From Burkholderia pseudomultivorans (GTDB lineage Bacteria > Pseudomonadota > Gammaproteobacteria > Burkholderiales > Burkholderiaceae), in assembly GCF_902499075.1 (NCBI RefSeq), contig NZ_CABVPP010000025.1, forward strand, positions 26,811 to 90,810: a stretch of DNA of 64,000 nt, in the 5' to 3' direction. Numbering within the stretch: the stretch's first letter is position 1; each line of letters begins with the position of its first letter. The notes below the pieces were generated by a model. The model was not told the DNA's origin. It ran no database searches and saw only the letters and a list, made by a program, of their open reading frames with translations. The translations under genes and the position numbers were made by a program. Positions 1 to 11,068 of this stretch are shown in pieces.

Positions 1-1
1 C

Positions 2-1534
2 GGCCTGCTGACGTCGCACCTGCAGCCCGAATGCGCGGAGACGTTCTTCAATTCGGTGTGCTGCAAGATCCTGCACCGTTCGTACTTCAACAACGATTTC
101 ATCTTCGTGCGCCCGGCGATCTCGACCGAATACCTCGAGAGCGACGCGCCGGCCGCGAAGCCGACCTACCGCGCGTACTATCCGGGCACCGACGGGCTCG
201 CGGCCACGCTCGAGCGCATCGTCACGAACTTCCAGCTCGAGCCGCCGTTCGAGGACCTGACGCGCGACATCGGCTGCGTGATGCAGGCGATCCACGACGA
301 GTTCGGCCATTTCGACGAAGCGCCGAATTTCCAGATCCACGTGCTGTCGTCGCTGTTCTTCCGCAACAAGAGCGCGTACATCGTCGGCCGCATCATCAAC
401 GCCGACCGCGTGCTGCCGTTCGCGGTGCCGATCCGCCACGTGCGCGCGGGCCTGCTGTCGCTCGACACGGTGCTGCTGCGCCGCGACCTGCTGCAGATCA
501 TCTTCAGCTTCTCGCACTCGTATTTCCTCGTCGACATGGACGTGCCGTCCGCGTACGTCGACTTCCTGTGCACGATCATGCCCGGCAAGCCGAAGGCCGA
601 GATCTACACGTCGGTCGGCCTGCAGAAGCAGGGCAAGAACCTGTTCTACCGCGACCTGCTGCATCACCTGTCGCATTCGAGCGACCGCTTCATCGTCGCG
701 CCCGGGATCAAGGGCCTCGTGATGCTCGTCTTCACGCTGCCGTCGTTCCCGTACGTGTTCAAGGTGATCAAGGACCAGTTCCCGCCGCCGAAGGACACGA
801 CGCGCGCGCAGATCATGGAGAAGTATCAGCTCGTGAAGCGCCACGACCGCCTCGGGCGCATGGCCGACACGCTCGAGTATTCGAGCGTCGCGCTGCCGCT
901 CGCGCGGCTCGACCATGCGCTGGTGCGCGAACTCGAGAAGGAAGTGCCGTCGCTGCTCGAATACGAGGACGACAATCTCGTGATCCGGCATCTGTACATC
1001 GAGCGCCGGATGACGCCGCTCAACCTGTACCTGCAGAACGGCACCGACGCGGAAGTCGAGCACGGCGTGAAGGAATACGGCAACGCGGTGAAGGAGTTGA
1101 TGAAGGCCAACATCTTCCCCGGCGACATGCTGTACAAGAACTTCGGCGTCACGCGCCACGGCCGCGTCGTGTTCTACGACTACGACGAGATCGAGTACCT
1201 GACCGACTGCAACGTGCGCCGCGTGCCGCCGCCGCGCAACGAGGAGGACGAACTGTCCGGCGAACCGTGGTATACCGTCGGCCCGCACGACATCTTTCCG
1301 GAAACCTACGGACCGTTCCTGCTCGGCGACCCGCGCGTGCGCGCGATCTTCATGCGGCATCACGCGGACTTCTTCGATCCGGCGCTGTGGCAGGCGAGCA
1401 AGGACAAGCTGCTGCAGGGCGAATTGCCCGACTTCTTTCCGTACGACGCGTCGCTGCGCTTTTGCGTGCGCTATCCCGAGCGCTTCGGCGCGACGGACGA
1501 CGACCGCGCGGGCGGCGCGCAGCGCGCGGCCTGA
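2..1534 (+). CDS. aceK: Isocitrate dehydrogenase kinase/phosphatase, 5' end outside window
   Basis: This protein phosphorylates and dephosphorylates isocitrate dehydrogenase, setting the split between the TCA cycle and the glyoxylate bypass. The reading frame is open from base 2, so the start lies upstream. 510 codons are visible; the family is usually about 580-600 residues, so roughly the first 80-100 are missing. The sequence matches the family throughout, for example [18 protein letters not shown] near the visible N-terminus, the kinase-like stretch [13 protein letters not shown], and [23 protein letters not shown], cited in parts, in the catalytic region. The gene ends 49 bases before the carbonic anhydrase start, so the two could be co-transcribed. 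No damage is seen in the visible part. Confidence 0.96.
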   Translation, partial: GLLTSHLQPECAETFFNSVCCKILHRSYFNNDFIFVRPAISTEYLESDAPAAKPTYRAYYPGTDGLAATLERIVTNFQLEPPFEDLTRDIGCVMQAIHDEFGHFDEAPNFQIHVLSSLFFRNKSAYIVGRIINADRVLPFAVPIRHVRAGLLSLDTVLLRRDLLQIIFSFSHSYFLVDMDVPSAYVDFLCTIMPGKPKAEIYTSVGLQKQGKNLFYRDLLHHLSHSSDRFIVAPGIKGLVMLVFTLPSFPYVFKVIKDQFPPPKDTTRAQIMEKYQLVKRHDRLGRMADTLEYSSVALPLARLDHALVRELEKEVPSLLEYEDDNLVIRHLYIERRMTPLNLYLQNGTDAEVEHGVKEYGNAVKELMKANIFPGDMLYKNFGVTRHGRVVFYDYDEIEYLTDCNVRRVPPPRNEEDELSGEPWYTVGPHDIFPETYGPFLLGDPRVRAIFMRHHADFFDPALWQASKDKLLQGELPDFFPYDASLRFCVRYPERFGATDDDRAGGAQRAA

Positions 1535-1583
1535 TCTTCAAACACACCATATCGACCGATTGCCGATAATGGAAACCACCCCG

Positions 1584-2351
1584 ATGAATACCCAAGACCA
1601 CCCGCTCTCGCACCTGTTCGACAACAACGACGCCTGGGTCAAGCGCAAGCTCGCCGACGACCCGCAGTTCTTCACGCGCCTCGCCGACCAGCAGGCGCCC
1701 GAGTATCTGTGGATCGGCTGCTCGGATTCGCGCGTGCCGGCGAACCAGATCATCGGCCTGCCGCCGGGCGAAGTGTTCGTACACCGCAATATCGCGAACG
1801 TCGTCGTGCACACCGATCTGAACTGCCTGTCGGTGATCCAGTTCGCGGTCGACATCCTGCGCGTAAAGCACATCATGGTGGTCGGCCACTACGGCTGTTC
1901 GGGCGTCAACGCGGCGCTGCACAACCGCCGCGTCGGCCTCGCCGACAACTGGCTGCATCACGTGCAGGACGTGCGCGAACGGCACGCGGCGCTGCTCGAC
2001 GAATGGCCGGTCGGCGAAGCGCGCTATCGCCGCCTGATCGAGCTGAACGCGATCGAGCAGGTCGTCAACGTCTGCCGCACGACGATCGTCAACGACGCGT
2101 GGGCGCGCGGCCAGTCGCTGACCGTGCACGGGCTCGTGTACGGCGTGCACGACGGCCGGATGCGCAACCTCGGGATGGCCGTGTCGAATTTCGACGCGCT
2201 CGACGAAACCTACCGGCGCTGCGTCGCATCGCTGACCGCGCGCGGCCAGCACGCGCCCGACAACGACATGATCGCGGCCGACGCCGCGCAGCTCGACGAG
2301 GTCGCGCAAACGGTCGTCGATACGCTGAAGCACGCCGGCGACACGAAGTAA
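1584..2351 (+). CDS. can: Beta-class carbonic anhydrase
   Basis: A cytoplasmic zinc enzyme interconverting CO2 and bicarbonate, which feeds carboxylases. The beta-class zinc ligands are all present: C46 and D48 in the CSDSR motif with the paired R50, and H102 and C105 in HYGC. The 255-residue length is usual. In-frame alternatives are a TTG at 1560 and an ATG at 1569. I chose the ATG at 1584 because the MNTQDHPLSHLFDNN start is the usual family N-terminus and GGAAA lies about 10 bases upstream. The symbol follows the E. coli can type and is a family-level call. Confidence 0.93.
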   Translation: MNTQDHPLSHLFDNNDAWVKRKLADDPQFFTRLADQQAPEYLWIGCSDSRVPANQIIGLPPGEVFVHRNIANVVVHTDLNCLSVIQFAVDILRVKHIMVVGHYGCSGVNAALHNRRVGLADNWLHHVQDVRERHAALLDEWPVGEARYRRLIELNAIEQVVNVCRTTIVNDAWARGQSLTVHGLVYGVHDGRMRNLGMAVSNFDALDETYRRCVASLTARGQHAPDNDMIAADAAQLDEVAQTVVDTLKHAGDTK

Positions 2352-2391
2352 GCACCGACACGGCACACCGCACGAACAAGGAGTGGCGCAC

Positions 2392-3069
2392 ATGAAAACC
2401 GTACTGATCGTCGGCGCATCGCGCGGCCTCGGCCGCGAATTCGTCCGGCAATACCGGCGCGACGGCTGGAACGTGATCGCCACCGCGCGCGACGACGCGT
2501 CGCTCGCCGCGCTGCGCGAACTCGGCGCGCATGCGCACGCGCTCGACATCGCGCAGCCCGAGCAGATCGCCGCGCTCGGCTGGAAACTCGACGGCGAGCG
2601 GCTCGACGCGGCCGTCGTCGTGTCGGGCATCTACGGGCCGCGCACCGAAGGGGTCGAAACGATCACTTCCGAGGATTTCGACGCGGTGATGCACACCAAC
2701 GTGCGCGGGCCGATGCAGCTGCTGCCGATCCTGCTGCCGCTCGTCGAGGACGCGCGCGGCGTGCTGGCCGTCGTGTCGAGCCGGATGGGCAGCATCGCCG
2801 AGGCGACCGGCACGACCGGCTGGCTGTACCGCGCGAGCAAGGCCGCGCTGAACGACGTGCTGCGCATCGCGTCGCTGCAGACGCGCCACGCCGCGTGCAT
2901 CTCGCTCCATCCGGGCTGGGTGCGCACCGACATGGGCGGCTCGCAGGCCGCGATCGACCCGGAAACCAGCGTGACCGGCATGCGGCGCGTGATCGCCGAG
3001 GCCGGTGCGGACGTCTCGCAGGCCAACGGCCGATTCTTCCAGTACGACGGCATCGAGCTGAGCTGGTAA
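2392..3069 (+). CDS. SDR family oxidoreductase
   Basis: A classical short-chain dehydrogenase of 225 residues with an N-terminal Rossmann motif (VLIVGASRGLGREF, around residues 4-17), a catalytic serine region (VVSSRMGS) and the catalytic YxxxK (Y-R-A-S-K). Substrate cannot be read from sequence. The resemblance is to the C-factor/CsgA-like SDR group. ATG 2392 is chosen over the in-frame GTG at 2383 because AAGGAG at 2378-2383 sits 8 bases before it. It follows the carbonic anhydrase by about 40 bases on the same strand, so it may share its transcript. Confidence 0.9.
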   Translation: MKTVLIVGASRGLGREFVRQYRRDGWNVIATARDDASLAALRELGAHAHALDIAQPEQIAALGWKLDGERLDAAVVVSGIYGPRTEGVETITSEDFDAVMHTNVRGPMQLLPILLPLVEDARGVLAVVSSRMGSIAEATGTTGWLYRASKAALNDVLRIASLQTRHAACISLHPGWVRTDMGGSQAAIDPETSVTGMRRVIAEAGADVSQANGRFFQYDGIELSW

Positions 3070-3115
3070 GCATTCGTCATAATTGACAACCAGCCGTCGT
3101 TAATTCCCGTCCTGC

Positions 3116-3553
3116 ATGATTTCGAACCGACCTGACGCGTGCCCGTGCGGCGGCGCGTCCCCTGCTTCCGCCGGCAAAACCCCGGTGCCGCGCTATGCGG
3201 CCTGCTGCGGCCGCTTCATCGACGGCGGCGCGGCCGCGCCGACCGCGCTCGAGTTGATGCGCTCGCGGTACAGCGCGTACGTGCTCGGCGCGACCGACTA
3301 CCTGCGCGCGACCTGGGATCCGCGCACCTGCCCGGCCGATCTCGACGCCGACCCCGACGCCCCCGACGCGCCGCGCTGGCTCGGCCTCGCGGTCAAGCGC
3401 CACGCGCCGCTCGACGAACGGCACGCGGAGGTCGAGTTCGTGGCCCGCTACAAGGTCGGCGGGCGCGCGTACCGGCTCCACGAGACGAGCCGCTTCGAGC
3501 GCGACGAGCGCGGTTTCTGGCGCTATGTCGACGGCGATGTAAGCGAGCGCTGA
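3116..3553 (+). CDS. YchJ family protein (UPF0225)
   Basis: A 145-residue protein of the YchJ family, whose biochemical role is not established. The N-terminal cysteine cluster (CPCGG around residues 9-13 and CCGRF around residues 28-32) is the expected metal-binding SEC-C-like start. The middle LMRSRYSAYVLGATDYLRATW and the later HETSRF are family hallmarks, and the fold is related to NTF2-like domains. It lies 46 bases after the SDR on the same strand. Product family is sure; function unknown. Confidence 0.9.
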   Translation: MISNRPDACPCGGASPASAGKTPVPRYAACCGRFIDGGAAAPTALELMRSRYSAYVLGATDYLRATWDPRTCPADLDADPDAPDAPRWLGLAVKRHAPLDERHAEVEFVARYKVGGRAYRLHETSRFERDERGFWRYVDGDVSER

Positions 3554-3660
3554 CAAATACTTGCTGTGTCAGACGCCGGGTTATTCCTGCATTGCACAAC
3601 CCGAATTTGTCGGGCTACGATGACCCTCGGTTTGGTCATGTTGCATGGCAGGGCTTACGA

Positions 3661-4932
3661 ATGGCGTTCAGCAAGGTATTGGTGGGATGGATGGCGGCCT
3701 GTGCGCTGTCGGCCGCTCAGGCCGATACGCTGCCGGGCGTCAATGCTGGCGTCAGCCCCGCGAACGGGTCGCTCGCGCGCGCCGAGCGCTTCGACTATGG
3801 CGACTCGGGCCTGCCGCAGGTCGCGGCCAACCTGAACGAGCAGATCGTTCGCATTCCGGCCGACGCGTCGGGCGCCGTGACGCTCGAGGCGACGCTCTTC
3901 AAGCCGGACGGCCCCGGCCCGTTCCCGCTCGTCGTGTTCAACCACGGCAAAAATACCGGCGATCTCCATCTGCAGCCGCGCAGCCGGCCGCTCGCGTTCG
4001 CGCGCGAGTTCGTGCGCCGCGGCTATGCGGTGATCGCGCCGAACCGCCAGGGCTTCGCGGGCTCGGGCGGCACCTATCAGCAGGAAGGCTGCAACGTCGG
4101 CAAGAACGGCCTCGCGCAGGCCGCCGACGTCGATGCGACGATCCGCTACATGTCGCGCCAGCCGTACGTCGATGCGTCGCGCATCGTCGTCGCCGGCACG
4201 TCGCACGGCGGCCTCGTGTCGGTCGCGTACGGCACCGAAGCCGCACCGGGCGTGCGCGGCATCATCAATTTCTCCGGCGGGCTGCGCCAGGATCTGTGCG
4301 ACGGCTGGCAGAAGAACCTGGTCGACGCGTTCGACCAGTACGGCGCGCACACGGCCGTGCGCTCGCTGTGGCTGTACGGCGACAACGATTCGGTGTGGAC
4401 CCCCGCGCTCGTCGCGCAGATGCACGACGCGTACGTGTCGCACGGCACGCAGGCGCAGTTCGTCGATTTCGGCCGCTACAAGGACGACGCGCACCGGCTG
4501 ATCGTCGATCGCGACGGCGTGCCGGTGTGGTGGCCGGCCGTGCATGCGTTCCTCGCGGAGCTGAACCTGCCGACCGCCGTGCGTTATGCGGTCGCGAACC
4601 CGCACGAGCCGAAGGCAACCGGCTACGCGTCGATCGACGCGGTCGACGCGGTGCCGTTCCTCGACGAAGCCGGCCGCGACGGCTATCGCCGCTTCCTGAG
4701 CCAGCATCCGAGCCGCGCGTTCGCGGTGTCGTCGGAAGGCGCGTGGTCGTGGGCCGAAGGCGGCGACGACCCGATGGCGCTCGCGCTCGACAACTGCTCG
4801 AAGCAGGGCGCCGGCGCGTGCCGGCTGTATGCGGTCAACGACCGCGTCGTGTGGAACGCGAATACGCAAACCGCCGACAACGGCGACGGCGATACGCGCA
4901 GCGCCGATACGCGCGCGCTGGCGTCGCGCTGA
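3661..4932 (+). CDS. Secreted alpha/beta hydrolase (dienelactone hydrolase family)
   Basis: A 423-residue predicted periplasmic or secreted esterase or peptidase-like hydrolase. The first 20 or so residues form a signal peptide (MAFSKVLVGWMAACALSAAQA, cleavage near ADT). The fold elements are an oxyanion region (VFNHGKNTGD), a nucleophile elbow (GTSHGG), an acid loop (YGDNDS) and the catalytic His in DDAHRL. The C-terminal ~90 residues (ALALDNCSKQGAGACRLYAV) form an extra domain often found with this family. The start is the ATG heading the signal sequence; the frame is open further upstream but without a plausible N-terminus. Substrate unknown. Confidence 0.85.
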   Translation: MAFSKVLVGWMAACALSAAQADTLPGVNAGVSPANGSLARAERFDYGDSGLPQVAANLNEQIVRIPADASGAVTLEATLFKPDGPGPFPLVVFNHGKNTGDLHLQPRSRPLAFAREFVRRGYAVIAPNRQGFAGSGGTYQQEGCNVGKNGLAQAADVDATIRYMSRQPYVDASRIVVAGTSHGGLVSVAYGTEAAPGVRGIINFSGGLRQDLCDGWQKNLVDAFDQYGAHTAVRSLWLYGDNDSVWTPALVAQMHDAYVSHGTQAQFVDFGRYKDDAHRLIVDRDGVPVWWPAVHAFLAELNLPTAVRYAVANPHEPKATGYASIDAVDAVPFLDEAGRDGYRRFLSQHPSRAFAVSSEGAWSWAEGGDDPMALALDNCSKQGAGACRLYAVNDRVVWNANTQTADNGDGDTRSADTRALASR

Positions 4933-5480
4933 CGCACCCCTTTCCTTTTCCGCTTGTTCCCTCCTCTGCGCAGGCGCGCCGACGCATGTGCCCGTGCCGA
5001 CGGGCAGCGCCGGCATCACGCTCGTTCGACCGGCGATCCACGGCCTGAATGCGCGATGCGCCATCGCCCTCCCGGCCGGTTCCCATCCGTTCGCGCCGGA
5101 GGCAAGCGCCCGATCTCCACGGCCGGTCGATCGCTCCCCTGCGCCAACCCGCGCGCTGCGCCGCTCATCCTTCCCCGAATTCCACGCGCCGTCGCCCGCC
5201 CCTGCCGACGATTTTTTCCATTGGGGGGTCTCACTCGAACGTCGTCATCTGCGGCGATTTCGTGACATCTGGCGCGTACCGTCCCGAGCGCCCCCGATCT
5301 GCGTCCAACTCCCGTCCGGCAAGGCTTTGCGGCGTTTGTAACCGCTAGTGCAACGTGCCGCGGAACACGCTAATCTCTGCGCGTTTCAGTGTCCCGCCGG
5401 TCGTTCGCCGGCAGGCCGCAGTCCAGCGCGGCGCGCCGCATCCCGATGCCGCGCACCGCCGTTTTACCCCCGGAGTCGCC
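4933..5480. other. Intergenic region upstream of bioA
   Basis: 548 bases without a convincing gene. Short frames here lack family resemblance and a ribosome binding site. The 3' part (about 5336-5374) contains TTGTAACC and CTAATC but no pair at proper promoter spacing. The bioA promoter should lie here, but I cannot place it. Confidence 0.4.
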
Positions 5481-6823
5481 TTGAGTACGCCAGCCACCGA
5501 CGACTGGGTCGCGCGCAGCCTGCGCGCGGTCTGGCATCCCTGCACCCAGATGAAGCACCACGAGCGCCTGCCGCTCGTTCCCGTCGCGCGCGGCGCGGGC
5601 GTATGGCTGTACGACCGCGACGGCCGCCGCTACTTCGACGCGATCAGCTCGTGGTGGGTCAACCTGTTCGGCCATGCGAACCCGGACATCAACGCGGCGC
5701 TGAAGGATCAGCTCGACACGCTCGAGCACGCGATGCTCGCGGGCTGCACGCACGAACCCGCGATCGAGCTCGCCGAGCGGCTGCATGCGCTGACCGCGAA
5801 CACGCTCGGCCATGCGTTCTTCGCGTCGGACGGCGCGTCGGCGGTCGAGATCGCGCTGAAGATGAGCTTTCACGCGTGGCGCAACCGCGGCCGCGCGGAC
5901 AAGCGCGAGTTCGTGTGCGTCGCGAACAGCTATCACGGCGAGACGATCGGCGCGCTCGGCGTGACCGACGTCGCGCTGTTCAAGGACGCATACGATCCGC
6001 TAATCCGTCACGCGCACGTGGTCGCGTCGCCGGATGCGCGCGGCGCGCTGCCGGGCGAGACGGCCGCCGACGTCGCGGGCCGCGCGCTCGCGGACGTGCG
6101 GCGCCTGTTCGTCGAACGCGGCGAGCGGATCGCCGCGCTGATCGTCGAGCCGCTGGTGCAGTGCGCGGCCGGCATGGCGATGCACGATCCGTCGTACGTG
6201 CGCGGGCTGCGCGCGCTGTGCGACGAATTCGGCGTGCACCTGATCGCCGACGAGATCGCGGTCGGCTGCGGCCGCAGCGGCACGTTCTTCGCGTGCGAGC
6301 AGGCCGGCGTGTGGCCCGACTTCCTGTGCCTGTCGAAAGGCATCAGCGGCGGCTACCTGCCGCTGTCGCTCGTGCTCACGCGCGACGACGTGTTCGCGGC
6401 GTTCTACGACGACGACACGACGCGCGGCTTCCTGCATTCGCACTCGTACACCGGCAACCCGCTCGCGTGCCGCGCGGCGGTCGCGACGCTCGACCTGTTC
6501 GCACGCGACGACGTGCTCGCAAACAACGCGCGCAAGTCGGCCGCGATGCGCGCGGCGCTGGCTCCGCTCGACGCGCACCCGGACGTGCGCCACCTGCGCG
6601 AGCGCGGCACGCTGTTCGCGTTCGACGTCGCGCTCGACGGCGACGCGGCGCGCGGCTTCTCGCGACGCTTCTTCGAGCGCGCGCTCGAACGCGAACTGCT
6701 GCTGCGCCCGATCGGCACGACCGTGTACCTGATGCCGCCGTACGTGATGACCGACGACGACATCGCTTGGCTCGCGCAGCGCACGCGCGACACGCTCGAC
6801 GCCACGCTCGCGGAGGTCGCACG

Positions 6824-6827
<4 letters not shown>
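5481..6827 (+). CDS. bioA: Adenosylmethionine-8-amino-7-oxononanoate aminotransferase
   Basis: The class III PLP aminotransferase that makes 7,8-diaminononanoate, the third step of this biotin operon's pathway. The 448-residue product starts [14 protein letters not shown]. The PLP lysine is K286 in [10 protein letters not shown], and the start [14 protein letters not shown] is diagnostic for BioA. I chose a TTG start at 5481 because GGAG at 5472-5475 lies 5 bases upstream. The frame extends about 40 codons further 5' without family resemblance. Its stop overlaps the bioF start (ATGA), so translation is coupled. Confidence 0.94.
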
Positions 6828-8001
<1,174 letters not shown>

Positions 8002-8005
<4 letters not shown>

Positions 8006-8721
8006 CCGCGCCGCTTTCACTGTTCGTCACCGGCACCGACACCGAGATCGGCAAGACCTTCGTCTCGGCCGCGATGCTGCACGGCTTCGCGCGGCACGGG
8101 TTGCGCGCGGCCGCACTGAAACCGGTCGCGGCCGGCGCGTACGAACGCGACGGCGTGTGGCGCAACGAGGACGCCGACCAGCTCGACGCGGCCGCGAACG
8201 TCGTGCTGCCGCCGGCGCTGCGCACGCCGTTCCTGCTGAAGGCGCCGGCCGCGCCGCATATCGTCGCCGCGCACGAAGGCGTGGCGCTCGACATCGACAC
8301 GATCGTCGCGTGCCACCGCGAAGCGCTGACGCGCGCGGACATCGTCGTCGTCGAAGGCGTCGGCGGCTTCCGCGTGCCGCTGAACGACACGCAGGACACC
8401 GCCGATCTCGCGGTCGCGCTCGGCCTGCCCGTGGTGCTCGTCGTCGGCGTGCGGCTCGGCTGCATCAGCCACGCGCTGCTGACGGCCGACGCGATTCGCC
8501 AGCGCGGCCTCACGCTCGCCGGCTGGGTCGCGAACCACGTCGATCCGGCCATGTCGTATGCGGACGAGAACGTCGCGACGATCCGCGACTGGCTCGCGCG
8601 CGAACACGGCGCGCCGCTCGTCGGCCGCATCGCGCACCTGAGCCCGGCCGCCCCCGAATCCGCCGCGTCGATGCTCGACATCGACGCGCTCGTCGACACG
8701 CTGCACGCCGCGCAGCGTTGA
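8002..8721 (+). CDS. bioD: Dethiobiotin synthetase
   Basis: The ATP-dependent enzyme closing the ureido ring of dethiobiotin from diaminononanoate and CO2. 239 residues. The N-terminal P-loop variant ([10 protein letters not shown], about residues 10-19) is typical, followed by ALKPVAAG and [11 protein letters not shown]. The bicarbonate or CO2 it uses could be buffered by the carbonic anhydrase gene 6 kb upstream, though that link is only inference. It overlaps bioF by ATGA and ends 46 bases before bioB. Confidence 0.96.
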
Positions 8722-8767
8722 CCCCACCGATCCCCCGAATCCATCCAGTCCACGACAGGAAAACGAT

Positions 8768-9787
8768 ATGACCCAAGCCCAGACCGTCGCCGCGCAACCC
8801 GACGCGATTCCCGTGGCCGCTCCGGCGCCGCAGCGCTGGCGCGTCGCCGACGTCGTCGCGCTGTTCGAGCTGCCGTTCAACGACCTGCTCTTCCGCGCAC
8901 AGCAGGTGCATCGCGAGCATTTCGATGCGAATGCGGTGCAGCTGTCGACGCTGCTGTCGATCAAGACCGGCGGCTGCGAGGAAGACTGCGGCTACTGCTC
9001 GCAGTCGTCGCACCACGACACGGGCCTGAAGGCCGAGAAGCTGATGGACGTCGACGCGGTGCTCGACGCCGCGCGCGCCGCGAAAGCGAACGGCGCGAGC
9101 CGCTTCTGCATGGGCGCCGCGTGGCGCAACCCGAAGGAGCGCCACATGCCGGCGCTGACCGAGATGGTGCGCGGCGTGAAGGAACTCGGCCTCGAGACCT
9201 GCATGACGCTCGGCATGCTGGAAGACGAGCAGGCGCAGCAGCTCGCAAGCGCGGGCCTCGACTACTACAACCACAACCTCGACACGTCGCCGGAGTTCTA
9301 CGGCCAGGTGATCTCGACGCGCACGTACCAGGATCGCCTCGACACGCTCGACCGCGTGCGCGACGCAGGCATCAACGTATGCTGCGGCGGCATCATCGGG
9401 ATGGGCGAGTCGCGCCGCGAGCGCGCGGGCCTGATCTCGCAGCTGGCGAACCTGAACCCGTATCCGGATTCGGTGCCGATCAACAACCTCGTCGCGATCG
9501 AGGGCACGCCGCTCGAAGGCACCGCGCCGCTCGACCCGTTCGAGTTCGTGCGCACGATCGCGGTCGCGCGGATCACGATGCCGAAGGCCGTCGTGCGCCT
9601 GTCGGCCGGCCGCGAGCAGCTCGACGACGGGCTGCAGGCGCTGTGTTTCCTCGCCGGCGCAAACTCGATGTTCTACGGCGACCAGCTGCTGACGACCAGC
9701 AACCCGCAGTCGCAGAAGGACCGCGCGCTGTTCGAGCGCCTCGGCATCCGCGCGAGCGACGCGGACGCGATGTCGGCCGACGCGTAA
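8768..9787 (+). CDS. bioB: Biotin synthase
   Basis: The radical-SAM enzyme inserting sulfur into dethiobiotin. 339 residues. The [4Fe-4S] motif Cx3Cx2C is in CEEDCGYC near residue 70, followed by SQSSHH. The later [13 protein letters not shown] and [11 protein letters not shown] are BioB signatures. The short N-terminal extension is common in Burkholderia homologues. A purine-rich AGGAAAACG precedes the ATG. Last gene of bioAFDB, directly followed by a strong terminator. Confidence 0.97.
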   Translation: MTQAQTVAAQPDAIPVAAPAPQRWRVADVVALFELPFNDLLFRAQQVHREHFDANAVQLSTLLSIKTGGCEEDCGYCSQSSHHDTGLKAEKLMDVDAVLDAARAAKANGASRFCMGAAWRNPKERHMPALTEMVRGVKELGLETCMTLGMLEDEQAQQLASAGLDYYNHNLDTSPEFYGQVISTRTYQDRLDTLDRVRDAGINVCCGGIIGMGESRRERAGLISQLANLNPYPDSVPINNLVAIEGTPLEGTAPLDPFEFVRTIAVARITMPKAVVRLSAGREQLDDGLQALCFLAGANSMFYGDQLLTTSNPQSQKDRALFERLGIRASDADAMSADA

Positions 9788-9820
9788 GCCGCCGCGCGTC
9801 GCGGATTCGTCCGTCCTCTA

Positions 9821-9856
9821 AACGAAAAAGCCGGGATCCGTCCCGGCTTTTTCGTT
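9821..9856 (+). terminator. Rho-independent terminator after bioB
   Basis: A 16-bp perfect inverted repeat (AACGAAAAAGCCGGGA, loop TCCG, then its complement) with a run of T in the right arm. Because the arms hold both A and T runs it can work in both directions and also stop the converging LysR gene. Confidence 0.92.
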
Positions 9857-9892
9857 GCCGTCCGGCTCGCGCGCACCGGCACGGTGCCGCGC

Positions 9893-10810
9893 TCACGCGC
9901 CGCCGCCGACCGCCCTCGGCTCCATGAAGGTGTGCCGGAAATAATCGCGCACCGCGTGCATCGCGGGGCTCAGCTCGATATTCTTGCGCCATGCGAGGCC
10001 GACGCTCATCGGCGGCACCGGGTCGCGCAGCACGATCGTCTCGATGCGCCGCCCTTCGAGCGACCACGGCCGATACACCATGTCGGACAGCACCGCGACG
10101 CCGGTGCCGTTCGCGACCATGCTGCGCACGGCCTCGACCGACGAGGTGCGCAGGATCACGTTCGGCCGGTACGGCGTCTCGTTCCAGTAGCGCATCGCCG
10201 TCTGCCCGGCCTCGTCCACCGTCAGCATCACGAACGGTTCGCGCGCGACCTCGGCGAACGTCACGCTCTCGCGCCTGAGCAGCGGATGATGCGCGCCGAC
10301 CCACAGCCGGCGCACCGAATGGATCACCGGCTCCAGCACGAGTTCGGGGTTCGACACGTTCGACGTCAGCAGCACGGCCATGTCGTAGCGGCCCGCGATC
10401 AGCCCTTCCTCGATCGATTCGCGGTTCAGCTCGTGCAGATGGATCGTCAGCCGCGGATACAGCGTGTTCAGGCGCAGCACGTGATGCGGCAGGAAGTAGC
10501 CGAGCACCGTGTAGCTCGCGGCGATCGCCAGCGTGCCCGTCAGCGTGCTTTCGAGGTTCGGGATCCGCATCGCCTCGTCGACCGACGACAGGATCGCGTA
10601 CGCATGATTCAGGAAGCGCCGCCCCGTATCGGTCAGCGTGACGCCTGCCGACGTGCGCAGGAACAGCTGCGTGCCGAGGCTGTCCTCCAGCTCCTTGATC
10701 GCGCTCGTCACCGCGGACTGCGAGATCGTCAGCTGGATCGCGGCCTGCGAGATCTGGCCGAGTTCGGCGGTCGCGACGAAGTACTTGAGCTGTCTGAGGG
10801 TCAGGGCCAT
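9893..10810 (-). CDS. LysR family transcriptional regulator, divergent from pxp cluster
   Basis: A 305-residue LysR-type regulator. The winged helix-turn-helix is at the N-terminus (LRQLKYFVATAELGQISQAA, then SQSAVTSAIKELEDSLG), followed by a substrate-binding effector domain. It is transcribed away from the 5-oxoprolinase/carboxylase cluster, with 258 bases between the starts. That arrangement, and two inverted repeats in the gap, suggest it controls pxpA and following genes. The ligand is unknown; an acidic or lactam substrate of the cluster is plausible. Confidence 0.9.
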   Translation of the reverse strand: MALTLRQLKYFVATAELGQISQAAIQLTISQSAVTSAIKELEDSLGTQLFLRTSAGVTLTDTGRRFLNHAYAILSSVDEAMRIPNLESTLTGTLAIAASYTVLGYFLPHHVLRLNTLYPRLTIHLHELNRESIEEGLIAGRYDMAVLLTSNVSNPELVLEPVIHSVRRLWVGAHHPLLRRESVTFAEVAREPFVMLTVDEAGQTAMRYWNETPYRPNVILRTSSVEAVRSMVANGTGVAVLSDMVYRPWSLEGRRIETIVLRDPVPPMSVGLAWRKNIELSPAMHAVRDYFRHTFMEPRAVGGGA

Positions 10811-10933
10811 GGTCGACGGAAAACTGATGGAGGCGCGATAAACATCATATCAACCGTGCCGCGACGCTGAGCCGGCTTTCGTGAAAACCCTGCCGTCCCT
10901 GCTTCAGCAGCCCTGGCGGGCCGTTTTCGGCGA

Positions 10934-10978
10934 TATCGAAAAAATCGATACCCTGGCATATAAAAATAGAACTATTTT
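10934..10978 (+). promoter_or_regulatory. Putative pxpA promoter with two inverted repeats (LysR operator candidate)
   Basis: TATCGA-N5-TCGATA at 10934-10950 and AAAATAG-N2-CTATTTT at 10963-10978 are both perfect inverted repeats in an AT-rich island of GC-rich DNA. A -10 like TATAAA lies at 10959-10964 with TCGAAA 17 bases upstream. LysR proteins often bind such T-N11-A type repeats close to the divergent promoter. Binding is inferred. Confidence 0.5.
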
Positions 10979-11068
10979 GACTCGCCCCACGCGGCTAACC
11001 TCGCTTCAACACGGTTTCGACACGCGCACCGACGCCGGCGAACCGGAGAACCTGGAGGAACACACCGT

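Noticed and set aside
5336-5374. BirA operator before bioA
   Set aside because: TTGTAACC resembles one half of the BirA site, but the second half (GGTTTACAA-like) is not found at the expected distance.
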